Positions 9,330 through 17,295 of a DNA stretch of 17,605 nt are shown in pieces; within the stretch, counting starts at the first letter, position 1, and every line of letters starts with the position of its first letter. A program made the translations under genes and the position numbers. The notes beneath the pieces are model-generated. The model did no database searches. It was not told where the DNA came from and saw only the letters and a list, made by a program, of their open reading frames with translations. The DNA lies in the NCBI GenBank assembly GCA_014885115.2, contig WKLE02001762.1, positions 1 to 17,605 on the forward strand, written 5' to 3'. The DNA comes from Asterionellopsis glacialis (Eukaryota > Bacillariophyta > Plagiogrammaphyceae > Rhaphoneidales > Asterionellopsidaceae).

Positions 9330-9456
9330 CAAGTGAATGGCATCACCAGACTTGTCAACGGGGAAAGAACGGATACGTTCAGCATGGTGCTTGGTACGCT
9401 TCTTGGGCAAGAAACCAAGAGAACCGTGACGGGGAGGCTCAAACTTACGGTGCGAC
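9330..9456 (-). pseudogene. RPL3: Ribosomal protein L3 (uL3) gene fragment, N-terminal end
   Basis: Read from 9456 down, the minus strand encodes [20 protein letters not shown] followed by [15 protein letters not shown], an unmistakable match to residues 2 to about 43 of eukaryotic cytosolic L3. The match stops abruptly near 9330, where normal L3 would continue into its TAFMGYKAGMTH-like segment. The sequence just upstream on the minus strand is pyrimidine-rich and ends in CTCAG at 9457, so the piece starts at an intron acceptor that splits the initiator codon. That shows it derives from genomic DNA rather than an mRNA copy. It has no start codon and no downstream exons, so it cannot make L3. 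Orientation and order relative to the C-terminal piece at 5008-5235 are those of an intact L3 gene. Confidence 0.8.
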
Positions 9457-9908
9457 CTGAGCAACAAGAGAGATTAGGCAAAATAGATTTTCCAAACAAA
9501 GTAAAGAGTATCCAGTAATGTTAGACTAACTAACAACCCAGCATATTTTTGTCTTCATTTATATTTTAAGATCATTGATGAAAAGTGATGACACCAGGAA
9601 ATCCTTCGTTGGAGAGAAAGAAATGCTGTGGTAGTACAGTACTACGATCACAAAAAAATATGAATAATATTTTAAAATTAACTTGAACATCAATGAAACT
9701 TTCCACCACTGGCGCAGCACACAGTTTCCGCGCCAGCGCTTCCAAAAAATCTCGGACGACAGTAGAATGTGCTCTTATTTTTGTTGCTGTACTCTCGTAC
9801 TACTGTATGAACTAGGTACTTGTACACGTAATTTCTCGTGTTGTTTGGCTCCCTCCAATCCCTCACGACCGTTGCTGCTCAGTAGTGCTTGGCAAAAAAA
9901 AAAAAAAA
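9457..9908. other. Upstream region of the methyltransferase gene
   Basis: No gene is supported. A perfect 7-bp inverted repeat, CTGGCGC (9709-9715) and GCGCCAG (9730-9736), with a 14-nt spacer lies about 180 bp before the ATG and could be a hairpin or a dyad protein-binding site. An A16 run (9894-9909) directly precedes and includes the first base of the start codon. Confidence 0.4.
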
Positions 9909-11078
9909 ATGACGAAACAAAGGAAGAATGGTGTTCAGCAGAACCCACTACGATGGAAAGTGTCAACGTACGCCCAATCAAGTTTGCTTCTCGCTGCTGT
10001 GATATTAATTTTTGAGACCATTCAGAGCTACAACGCTGCTAGTAGTGCTACCAGTGCTGCAATAAGTCGAGATGAACCTATAAATAAGGACAATGAAACA
10101 CTAGTAATTGAAGGCATGGGAGGAGGTTCTCCTTCCCCATCATGCACCACAATGCCAATTACTAGAAGAACACCGGAAGAGTCCGAAATCATATTCTCCA
10201 CATTATGGGAAAAGGTTAAAAATACTGTTACAAAAAGAGAACTGACCTTTCTTTCAGAATCTGCTCTCAGGTTTCACGCGATCCATATCGACGAGATTGA
10301 ACAACATTCAATTCCGGGTATAATTATTGAATGTGGGGTTGCAAAGGCAGGATCATCATTGACTTTTGCTGCTGTAAAGAATAAGTGTCGCCAATTGCAT
10401 TTGCATGATACATTTGAGGGTATTCCAGAACCTTCAGATCGTGATGGCAAAGATGTTCATGACAGATACGAAACCATTCAAGCAGAGAAGAAAAAGTGCA
10501 CGCATGATGATCAAATACTATCTGACGACTGTGATGAGAAATATTATGGAAATATTGAGGATTTGTTGGAATTCGATAAGCTTCAATTTCAACAGCTGGG
10601 ATATAATCTGCAGGAACATAATATCTACTTCCATAAGGGTCTTTTTAACGACACTGTATGGCCTAATGGGACTGTCGCGTATGCGCATTTAGACGGTGAT
10701 TGGTATGACAGCACCAAGGGCATGCTTGAACGGATTACTCCATACTTGTCTGTTGGTGGGTACTTTGTTTTAGACGACGTCTTAACGTGGAGTGGGGCAA
10801 GGGACGCCTTTTCGGACTTTTTCGACGTCACAGTAAGTTGGCTGCAACAGCAATCGAACCAAAGTTGTTATTCAGTAGTAGGTGGTAAGCATTTTAAAGT
10901 CTTTCTTGCTGAACGTGCTGCTGCCAAAGTCTTGGCAACAAGGGACCGCTCTCTAATCCCTTGCATAAAAAGATCGACTCTGAACGAATATATTATGAAG
11001 AATAGTTCCTATCCTACAGAACGTCCTACAAGGACGGACTTGTACAATACTTCGATAGATACAAAATTTCAAAAATAA
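9909..11078 (+). CDS. Membrane-anchored TylF/macrocin-type O-methyltransferase
   Basis: This 389-aa protein has a short basic N-terminus, then a hydrophobic segment (about 22-40, SSLLLAAVILIFETIQ) that looks like a signal anchor, then a Ser/Thr-rich stem. The catalytic domain covers about 90-350. It shows IIIECGVAKAGSS (SAM-binding loop, Glu141, Gly143), LHDTFEGIPEP with Asp167, and AHLDGDWYDST with Asp262 and Asp264. It continues with GGYFVLDDV (Asp289, Asp290). These are the motifs of the TylF family, metal-dependent SAM O-methyltransferases that act on sugars in bacterial macrolide synthesis. In algae the substrate is unknown; a type II Golgi/ER topology is inferred from the anchor and from several NxS/T sites. 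The ATG at 9909 was chosen because the frame upstream has only a GTG at 9885. Stop is TAA. No introns are seen. Confidence 0.82.
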   Translation: MTKQRKNGVQQNPLRWKVSTYAQSSLLLAAVILIFETIQSYNAASSATSAAISRDEPINKDNETLVIEGMGGGSPSPSCTTMPITRRTPEESEIIFSTLWEKVKNTVTKRELTFLSESALRFHAIHIDEIEQHSIPGIIIECGVAKAGSSLTFAAVKNKCRQLHLHDTFEGIPEPSDRDGKDVHDRYETIQAEKKKCTHDDQILSDDCDEKYYGNIEDLLEFDKLQFQQLGYNLQEHNIYFHKGLFNDTVWPNGTVAYAHLDGDWYDSTKGMLERITPYLSVGGYFVLDDVLTWSGARDAFSDFFDVTVSWLQQQSNQSCYSVVGGKHFKVFLAERAAAKVLATRDRSLIPCIKRSTLNEYIMKNSSYPTERPTRTDLYNTSIDTKFQK

Positions 11079-11257
11079 AGCACCTTGTTGCTTTGACTGG
11101 TGTGTTCGGACTGTACGTCGTAAAGTACTGCACAACTGGACTGTCAAGAGCAAAGATACCTTATCGGTAACCCTAATGATTTAAAAATTATGGATCACAA
11201 AAGTGGCTTGGCTTTTATTGTCAGGTTGACTAATCTCGAAATCAACAACCTTCCACC

Positions 11258-11515
11258 ATGGACGACGAATACTTCGATAGCCTACTGGCTACCGATGATG
11301 TCACGGTAAGTGGTGGTGATGCCTGGAAGGTATGGCAACGTCATGTTGAATTATTACAAGATTTGGATGAATCCATGGGTCGTCGATCTAGTGTCGAAGA
11401 TCTTTTCAATGTATCGTCAGGCAAACCTGTGAAGGGTCAACTTGGAAAGATCCTTCAAAGACATCAACTTAAAATTTCTAGTGATTGTGATGATGATGAT
11501 TCTTCTACAACATAA
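11258..11515 (+). CDS. Small acidic hypothetical protein (85 aa)
   Basis: A single ATG-started frame in the context CCACCATGG, close to the ideal eukaryotic start, 179 bp after the methyltransferase stop on the same strand. The predicted protein looks natural. It opens with an acidic region (DDEYFDSLLATDD), then a Trp-containing amphipathic helix (DAWKVWQRHVELLQDL), a short basic stretch (GKILQRHQLK) and an Asp/Ser-rich tail. There is no signal peptide or membrane segment. I do not recognise a family. A donor-like GGTAAGTGG lies at about 11305-11313 inside the frame, so alternative splicing or a different gene model is possible. Stop is TAA. Confidence 0.55.
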   Translation: MDDEYFDSLLATDDVTVSGGDAWKVWQRHVELLQDLDESMGRRSSVEDLFNVSSGKPVKGQLGKILQRHQLKISSDCDDDDSSTT

Positions 11516-12299
11516 TGCTATACACTTGAAACAATGAAATGCCTTCTCTTCCTTTTTGAATCCCAAATTTCAAATACGTTTTTCATAATTGAATAGGCTG
11601 TATTGTATGTGTAAGGTCGGGATTGTTTCACAAAACATGCATCACATTGTCGTAATGGGTGACGAAATTATTCGTCTAGGGATAAATTGTGTGTGAAGCA
11701 CACACGCACACACATAGTCTTGCACCTCCGTACCGTTCATTCTTACTACAACTACAAGTAGCTTCGTGGTCGATAGATAACATATCGTACCGTACCCATG
11801 ATCTATCAATGGTCTGGCGATAAAGATTCAAATAGCCAATAATTTCAACCCGTCAATTTCGATTTCAGTTTTCACATGAATGTGCCTGATAAGATGTGAA
11901 TCTTTTGGCTTGTTGCCCCTCGTATCTATACCATATCCGTTTTACTATATTCTGTTACAAAGCTTTCTTGTACCACCATGCATTTTATTTCTGCGAGACA
12001 CACATGTACGCACAATGACTAAATCAAGGGTCCCAAGACCCAGATAAGGAGTTGGAAGAAAAAGGTTTCTTTTGAAAATACCAGAGTTTCACGAAACAAG
12101 GACAAATCAAAAGAAAATACGTACGACAATATTTGTTTTTCCCATTTTTCTTTCTTATTATTATAGTTTTTCCTTGTGTGCCATTACTATTTTTTGAAAT
12201 TAATCATTTTGATCAATTTTTGTTTGCTTCGTTTTTTAACTTCCGATTTAAAATATTGTTTCTCTTTTTTTTAAAAATCCTTTTTCCTTTCTTTCACTT
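11516..12299. other. Intergenic between convergent genes
   Basis: This stretch holds the 3' flanks of the small plus-strand gene and the minus-strand EF-hand gene. A GT/CA hairpin-like element is seen at about 11688-11715 (GTGTGTG facing CACACACGCACACAC). A T-rich block (about 12130-12290) lies just past the EF-hand stop and probably belongs to its 3' UTR. No coding frame is supported. Confidence 0.45.
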
Positions 12300-12959
12300 T
12301 TAATCTTTGTCATCGTCGTTCATACCAACCCAATCCATAAATGCCATGAGGAATTCTGGGAAGATGACATATCCATTTCCATCTTGATCCATCTCGTGCA
12401 TCCTTGCAAGTAAGATATCTGGAGATGCCATGGCATCATCATCAAAGGAATGACTCATTTCACTAAAAACAATAACACCCTCATGCTTCACATCAAAGAT
12501 ATCAAAGGCATCCACAGCAACCTTGAATGCAGATTCCAAATGATGTTCATCATTCAGCATCCCCAACAAGGCACAGACACACAAAAAGACGACGAATTCC
12601 TTAAAGTCGAGTGATTTGCTGCCATCCGCATCAGCCGTATCGAACAATTCTTGTACTTCTTCCTGCGAGGCTGTCCCGCCTAAATTTGATAATGATTCTT
12701 GAATTTCAGCCAAGGAAATTAAACCATTTTTATCCACATCGTACTCTTTAAAAATTGCATTAATTTTCCCAAAGGCTTCTGCTGCCTTGGGGAATTGAAG
12801 TTGAATTTTAGCAAACTTGGGCTTTTTACGTCCTTCTACTCGTGTAATTAACTTCAATGCTTCCGCCATTTTATGTTCTAACGGGGTTTCAGGTTGGTAA
12901 TCTTTCGAACTAATCTCCTTTACCTTTTCTTCAAACTTGACATGTTCTTCTTTGGCCAT
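12300..12959 (-). CDS. EF-hand calcium-binding protein (plant CML21/22-like)
   Basis: This 219-aa protein has four EF-hand loops. EF1 at 74-85 (DVDKNGLISLAE) is canonical. EF2 at 110-121 (DADGSKSLDFKE) has Lys in place of the usual Gly at loop position 6. EF3 at 156-167 (DVKHEGVIVFSE) has Lys at position 3 and is probably weak or non-binding. EF4 at 191-202 (DQDGNGYVIFPE) is canonical. Between EF2 and EF3 is the hydrophobic FVVFLCVCALLGML segment. Near the C-terminus is EFLMAFMDWVG. Both recall the plant calmodulin-like CML21/22 group. The role is therefore calcium sensing; targets are unknown. The start ATG at 12959 sits in AACATGG; the frame extends upstream only through a TTG, so a longer protein is unlikely. 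No signal peptide is seen. Stop is TAA. Confidence 0.85.
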   Translation of the reverse strand: MAKEEHVKFEEKVKEISSKDYQPETPLEHKMAEALKLITRVEGRKKPKFAKIQLQFPKAAEAFGKINAIFKEYDVDKNGLISLAEIQESLSNLGGTASQEEVQELFDTADADGSKSLDFKEFVVFLCVCALLGMLNDEHHLESAFKVAVDAFDIFDVKHEGVIVFSEMSHSFDDDAMASPDILLARMHEMDQDGNGYVIFPEFLMAFMDWVGMNDDDKD

Positions 12960-13189
12960 GTTGCTGATATTTTTCTTCTTGGGCTTTATTTTTTTCTCTA
13001 CTAGAGGAGAATGTGAAATTATCCTGTGCAAAAATTGAGAACGATAAGAGTCGTCGTCGGGGTTTGCAGTCGTCGTCGTTTTGTTATTGCAATAGGTTAC
13101 TATCGACTAAAGTCGAATCAAGTAGGTTTTTTGCTGTTTTTTTCTCTTGAGAACTCTCTACAGATATGGGCATCACACCATCTGTTTTA
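12960..13189. other. Promoter and leader region of the EF-hand gene
   Basis: Contains two clustered GTC-trinucleotide runs (about 13049-13079) and a short perfect dyad TCGACT-AA-AGTCGA at about 13104-13117. Both are plausible leader or binding-site sequence for the minus-strand EF-hand gene. Nothing coding is seen. Confidence 0.35.
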
Positions 13190-13590
13190 GGAGTACAGAT
13201 ACCGTATCCTACCTCTCTCTCTCTAGAGAGAGGACCACCACGAAAATACAGGTATGAAAAGGTTTAAGAAAAAAGAATACAAAATTCAGCTATCTGGAAC
13301 TTGGATGATTTTATTAATATTAATAATATCTTGTATAATACCTGGTACCTGAAATAATACCGGTATTTTTATTACCAAGATCCCGGTAAACATCTGCAAC
13401 GCTGTTCTACACCTATACATGACGCAGATTTGACGTAATGTTCTACACTTTTGTGAATCTACACTTTTGTGTATAACTTCTTGGTGGTACAGGTACAGTT
13501 GGACCCTCTGGTCTACTAACAGGTAGGACCTCTCTAAAGGGGTTCCTCTCTAGAGTAGGTCCTACTCTAGAGAGGTGCACTACAGTAGTG
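13190..13590. mobile_element. Non-autonomous transposon-like element with palindromic ends
   Basis: One end carries CCTCTCTCTCTCTAGAGAGAGG (about 13211-13232). The other has a perfect palindrome with 15-bp arms, CCTCTCTAGAGTAGG at 13545-13559 and its reverse complement at 13561-13575, with one base between them. Just before it, TACAGTTGGACCCTC (starting near 13494) followed by GGACCTCTCTAAAGGGG resembles the terminal repeats of pogo/jerky-type Tc1-mariner elements, including the TA at the tip. Inside is AT-rich DNA with a 14-bp direct repeat TCTACACTTTTGTG (13442-13472) and a palindromic ATACCGGTAT. A further CTCTCTAGAGA copy near 13851 may mark a longer element. No transposase frame is found. 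The limits and the family link are inferred. Confidence 0.4.
13545..13575. repeat. Perfect 15-bp-arm palindrome
   Basis: Left arm CCTCTCTAGAGTAGG, one T at 13560, right arm CCTACTCTAGAGAGG. The match stops at a T/T mismatch on the outside. Such near-zero-spacer palindromes often mark transposon ends and are unstable during cloning. Confidence 0.9.
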
Positions 13591-14085
13591 GGACACTAAA
13601 CAGACCTCAGTTCTGGCGGCGATCGATAAAAAAACTGAGACCTCCATACTGGCGCGGTGAACGCAAAAAAGTCCCAAAACGCGCGTCGTACACTTTCTAC
13701 GAGTACTCTACAGGAGACGATGTACCGGGGATTCCTAGTAAATCAAGGGTGGGGCTCGCTGTACTGTGTACACTTGTCAATGCGTCAGGGCATGAAGGCC
13801 GCAAAAAAAAAGAAGCCAACAGGAAAGCGCAAACAGCCAACGCATAAACTCTCTAGAGACAACCAACGGATCATAACCACGAAAGGATACGCAAATTCAA
13901 GTCCCTGTGCCGTTGTCTTTATTCCTTTATATTTCGACACGGCTCCACAGAACGGGAGACCTTATCAACTACATCATCCTAGTGCCTATTTTAATTTTTA
14001 GTTTTCACAGAAACAACCTGCATGCATCAAAAGAAACAAACACAAAAATATAATATACTTTTAAATACTGCTGTACAGCAATAAA
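13591..14085. other. CpG-rich leader region upstream of the gamma-CA gene
   Basis: The part from about 13600 to 13860 is noticeably GC- and CpG-richer than the rest. It has a Lys-rich plus-strand frame (KAAKKKKPTGKRKQ) that runs on to a TAG at 13999-14001 without a good start or recognisable domain. It may be a relic of a transposon or gene. Bases 14002-14085 are AT-rich and probably hold the core promoter and leader of the gamma-CA gene. Confidence 0.35.
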
Positions 14086-15003
14086 ATGTCGTCACGAGCA
14101 CCAACGTTGTGGAGTTCGTTCCGTCAAACGATGGGACGAGCTTTACGTGAAACAGGTCAAGCCTTGGATCGTGTAGGGGTGCGTGGTGAAACACATGCCC
14201 TAGCTACTCGAATTTATGGTGATGATCCATCTGTCTTTGACGATCATTTATCAAGACATCGTCATTTGATGCCATTATTAAAACGTGGTCAACCACTCAT
14301 AGCAGCAGATGCTGCCTATTTGGCACCATGTTCTACACTTATTGGCAGTGTTCAAGTTGGGAAAGGTGCTTCCATTTGGTATGGTGCTATATTACGAGCA
14401 GATCAATGTAGTAATGGACGGAATTGGAAAAAATACAACAATGGCACACTTACATCCTTGCAAGGAGAAAAAGAAGTAGGAATAGGAGACAATGACGAAG
14501 ATCAACAACAACAGCAACAACAAGACAAAAATCAGCAACCGTGGGAAATTAAAAATGATATACATAATGGTGAATATTGGGGTGGTGCGATATTGATTGG
14601 TGAAAACAGTAATGTACAAGATGGATGTGTCATTACATCACGGGTAAATCATACAGTCATTGGTGATGGTGTTACTATTGGGCATTCGGCACAAATTCAT
14701 TCTGCCACAGTAGGTGATTATGCCTTGATTGGGATGGGCAGTGTTTTATGTGAAAATTCCATTGTACAATCAGAAGCATTCGTAGCTGCTGGTGCAGTGA
14801 TTGGTCCAGGTGTAACTGTACCTGCTGGTGAATTGTGGGCGGGTAACCCTGCACGTAAACTACGTGATTTAACATCAGAAGAACGGGCTAAGCTACACTA
14901 TCAATCAGAAGAATATGTCAAGGTAGCACGAGGACAAAGTGGTGTAATGGAAATAGGCGGGAATATTCCCGAAGATCTTGTGCAATACAATGTTAGGCTT
15001 TGA
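14086..15003 (+). CDS. Mitochondrial gamma-carbonic-anhydrase-like protein (complex I matrix arm)
   Basis: This 305-aa protein matches plant and algal gamma-CA subunits of mitochondrial complex I. The N-terminus (SSFRQTMGRALRETGQALDRVG, then HLSRHRHLMPL) matches the conserved family start. The body is a left-handed beta-helix of hexapeptide repeats. Against the archaeal enzyme Cam, Arg104 and Asp106 (LRAD) and Gln178 (NVQDG) are kept. The zinc ligands are kept at His200 and His205 (IGHSAQIH), but the third ligand position is Thr184 (CVITSRVN where active enzymes have a His). Hydration activity is therefore doubtful, as in the CA-like (CAL) subunits, and a structural role in a trimer is more likely. 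About 58 extra residues with a Q7 run are inserted between Asp106 and Gln178. The GELWAGNPARKLR end is typical. The start has A at -3; stop is TGA. Confidence 0.88.
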   Translation: MSSRAPTLWSSFRQTMGRALRETGQALDRVGVRGETHALATRIYGDDPSVFDDHLSRHRHLMPLLKRGQPLIAADAAYLAPCSTLIGSVQVGKGASIWYGAILRADQCSNGRNWKKYNNGTLTSLQGEKEVGIGDNDEDQQQQQQQDKNQQPWEIKNDIHNGEYWGGAILIGENSNVQDGCVITSRVNHTVIGDGVTIGHSAQIHSATVGDYALIGMGSVLCENSIVQSEAFVAAGAVIGPGVTVPAGELWAGNPARKLRDLTSEERAKLHYQSEEYVKVARGQSGVMEIGGNIPEDLVQYNVRL

Positions 15004-15501
15004 TGCAGAAAAAGAAATGAGGAATTAATTCTTCATTTTAACTCTCAAGTATGCACCCTCCAAGGTACTGCATGGCAACTGGTTGAAAATGGATCACTGC
15101 AAACTGCATATTGAGAGAGTACCATACCTGTGCTTAGAAGTTTGTCCTACCGTCCGTAGTGTTTACATTGAATATCAGATGAATTGATTGAACCACAAGA
15201 TCCAATAGTATTATTTATTTTCTTTTGTTCAGTAAGTACTGGACGTACATGGTACAGACAGTCAATTAGACGGCTCACACAACATAATAATATTATATCT
15301 AAACTACCAGTATCTGTAATCCTTTTTGTACTTTATAAATATGAATCTATCTTGTAACTGATACAGTTACAGTACAAAAGTAGGTCTGTAGAAGAGGTAT
15401 GTTAACTGCATTCCTGAGAATTGCATTCCTCTTGCATTCTTGCACCATTTTGTTAATTGATGCCTACGTTTGGTGACAGGAGCAAAATAACAGCTGTAAC
15501 G
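15004..15501. other. 3' flank of the gamma-CA gene
   Basis: AT-rich non-coding sequence. It has several short TACAGTAC-like dyads near 15360-15380 (GATACAGTTACAGTAC). No gene, RNA or clear repeat is supported. Confidence 0.35.
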
Positions 15502-16972
15502 TTAAAATATCCTTGGATTATTTCAACTTTCCTCATCTCTAGGCTGATCCCTCCCCTAAACTTATTTCCTGTCTCCTCCTATCCCTTCAATTCAATTGAA
15601 ACTCCAGAACAATTTCTATCCTTGTCATCAAATGATTCACATGTATAATGGGTTTGAATTTAAATTTAGATAGCATTAAACAGAAGACCCAACCTCTAGT
15701 CTTTGCTTCAATTTCTTCAGGGTTCGTGCCAACTTAATGTTCAAGAAACTCCTCCTCAACATTGAACATTGAGGCAGTAGATGTGATGCTGGATTCAACA
15801 TTAGCAACTTTGGATTTGGATTGGGCACTACTTCCAGAAGGTTGTTGTAGTTTGGCTTGTGGTTAAGCTCCATTCTTTTGATTCTACGCAAACACCCTCC
15901 TGTTAAGCTTGATTATGGCAAGATGCAACAGGAGTTTCTCCCAGTAGGCCTTCAAGGCAGATCTCCTTATTTTTTCCCCTTGGTTATCTCCTAGATTTTA
16001 GCTAATCCATCATGCACAACTTTTGAAAAAAAAGTGAAGTATCAACATCACTCCCAAGTGTTGTCATTCCTCTGCCCAAAATGGATTTTGTTTTTATGCA
16101 CTCTTCCTCATTACAGGTGATCCAGTGGGTGCATTGGGGAGTTTAGTTCACATGGTAACAAAACTGAACTCTGCTAAAACCAAACTCTAAGTAGATTGGC
16201 TGTAGGATCCTATACTCAGAATAGGTGTCAAAGACAAAATGTTGAATTGGCGAGGCAGTATTCTTTTTTAGAACTAGCTAAAATAGGTCATAATTTATTC
16301 ATTCCAGCAAAATCTATACTCCCTTTTTTGTACTCCCTTGTTCAATATTGTTGTCAGCATAGTGCAGAACCATTATTCTAGTATGATCATGTACAAATTT
16401 GCACTTTGGCTACTCAGTCCTAATAATGCAAAACCAACATGCATTGCATGGTGCTGCGGCTTGCACACTATCATGACAATGTGGAGGGAAAAAATTTAGC
16501 TTACAAAATTGGCATATCCATCTTTATTATTAATATGAATAAGAACAACTTAAAGTTTGGTAGAAACTTAGTGTAACATTGCTTGAAGTACTAACAAGGT
16601 GCTGGGGGGTGGGGGGCTTTTATCCCTCTCACAAAACTGCTTGCTGTTGCTTGACAAAGACAAATCCCCCCAGTGCAGCAGCTGGCACACAGCCTTGATG
16701 CTCACTACAGACTGGAAAACAATGATGGTCAGGGGGATCTGAGTGATCCTATCTGCAACACAGGGACATTTCATGTACTATGACAGCTCGCTATTGTATT
16801 TGGACATGCTGCTGTCTTGTGAATGCTAAAAAAATGTGGTGTTTTCTATATCAATTCTTTGGGGACTGGCTCAAATGAGCTGTGTTTTTTTTTTGGGGAG
16901 GGGGGGGCATCCAACTAGTAACTTTAGAAACTACTGTAGTAACTTTAGAAACTAGTATAATATATAACTTTG
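15502..16972. mobile_element. CpG-depleted relic, probably an old methylated transposon
   Basis: Counting by eye gives only about six or seven CG dinucleotides in about 1.47 kb, where roughly 55-60 would be expected at this base composition. The neighbouring gamma-CA gene is CpG-rich. TG and CA are common, as left by decay of methylated CpG. Short broken frames remain, such as one at 16196-16381 with a protein-like segment (ELAKIGHNLFIPAKSILPF), but no transposase, integrase or reverse-transcriptase motif is recognisable. Long G tracts occur at 16604-16617 and 16884-16907, the first facing a C6 tract near 16667. Two copies of an 18-bp repeat lie at 16916-16954. The transposon origin is inferred from the mutation pattern. 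Confidence 0.45.
16916..16954. repeat. Perfect 18-bp direct repeat, two copies
   Basis: TAGTAACTTTAGAAACTA occurs at 16916-16933 and again at 16937-16954, a 21-bp period, right at the edge of the CpG-poor block. It may be a tandem duplication or a remnant of an element end. Confidence 0.9.
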
Positions 16973-17295
16973 TACGAGATTATTTATTTCTTGGCTATAA
17001 ATAGTTGGAAGCAAAAAGGAAGAGAAACAAGAAATTATTTGCAAGGTCGGTGCGAGTGCGAAAACCGTTCAACAATTCCATGTTCGTACAACGAAAGTCC
17101 ATCTTTTGCGTCTGTTCGTCAACCAAATAGCCCGGTGGTTCCTGGAGGGTGTTGTAACGCATAAAGGGAATTTCTTTTTTTTGTGTGGTGTCCTCCGCCA
17201 AACACAAATGAGGAAGGAAGGAATAAGAAGTGACACTTGTCCACTTGACATGAACCGCGGTGACAAAACTAATAATTATTATTTCTAAAGTGACA
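16973..17295. other. Upstream region of the right-edge gene
   Basis: Normal CpG content returns here. No coding frame on either strand is convincing. The region probably holds the promoter and leader of the partial gene at the right edge; no TATA box or other motif is clear. Confidence 0.35.

Noticed and set aside
11688..11715. GT/CA hairpin as a bacterial-type terminator
   Set aside because: The window is eukaryotic and the element is simple dinucleotide repeat sequence without a U tract.
13575..14001. Plus-strand Lys-rich frames upstream of the gamma-CA gene
   Set aside because: No good start, no domain, two overlapping frames equally open; not supported as a gene.
16196..16381. Short frame in the CpG-poor block with a protein-like segment
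   Set aside because: No recognisable domain, no extension on either side, and the region shows decay; kept only as a transposon-relic hint.
16602..16910. G tracts as a G-quadruplex
   Set aside because: Each site has only one or two long G runs, with no regular four-tract pattern.
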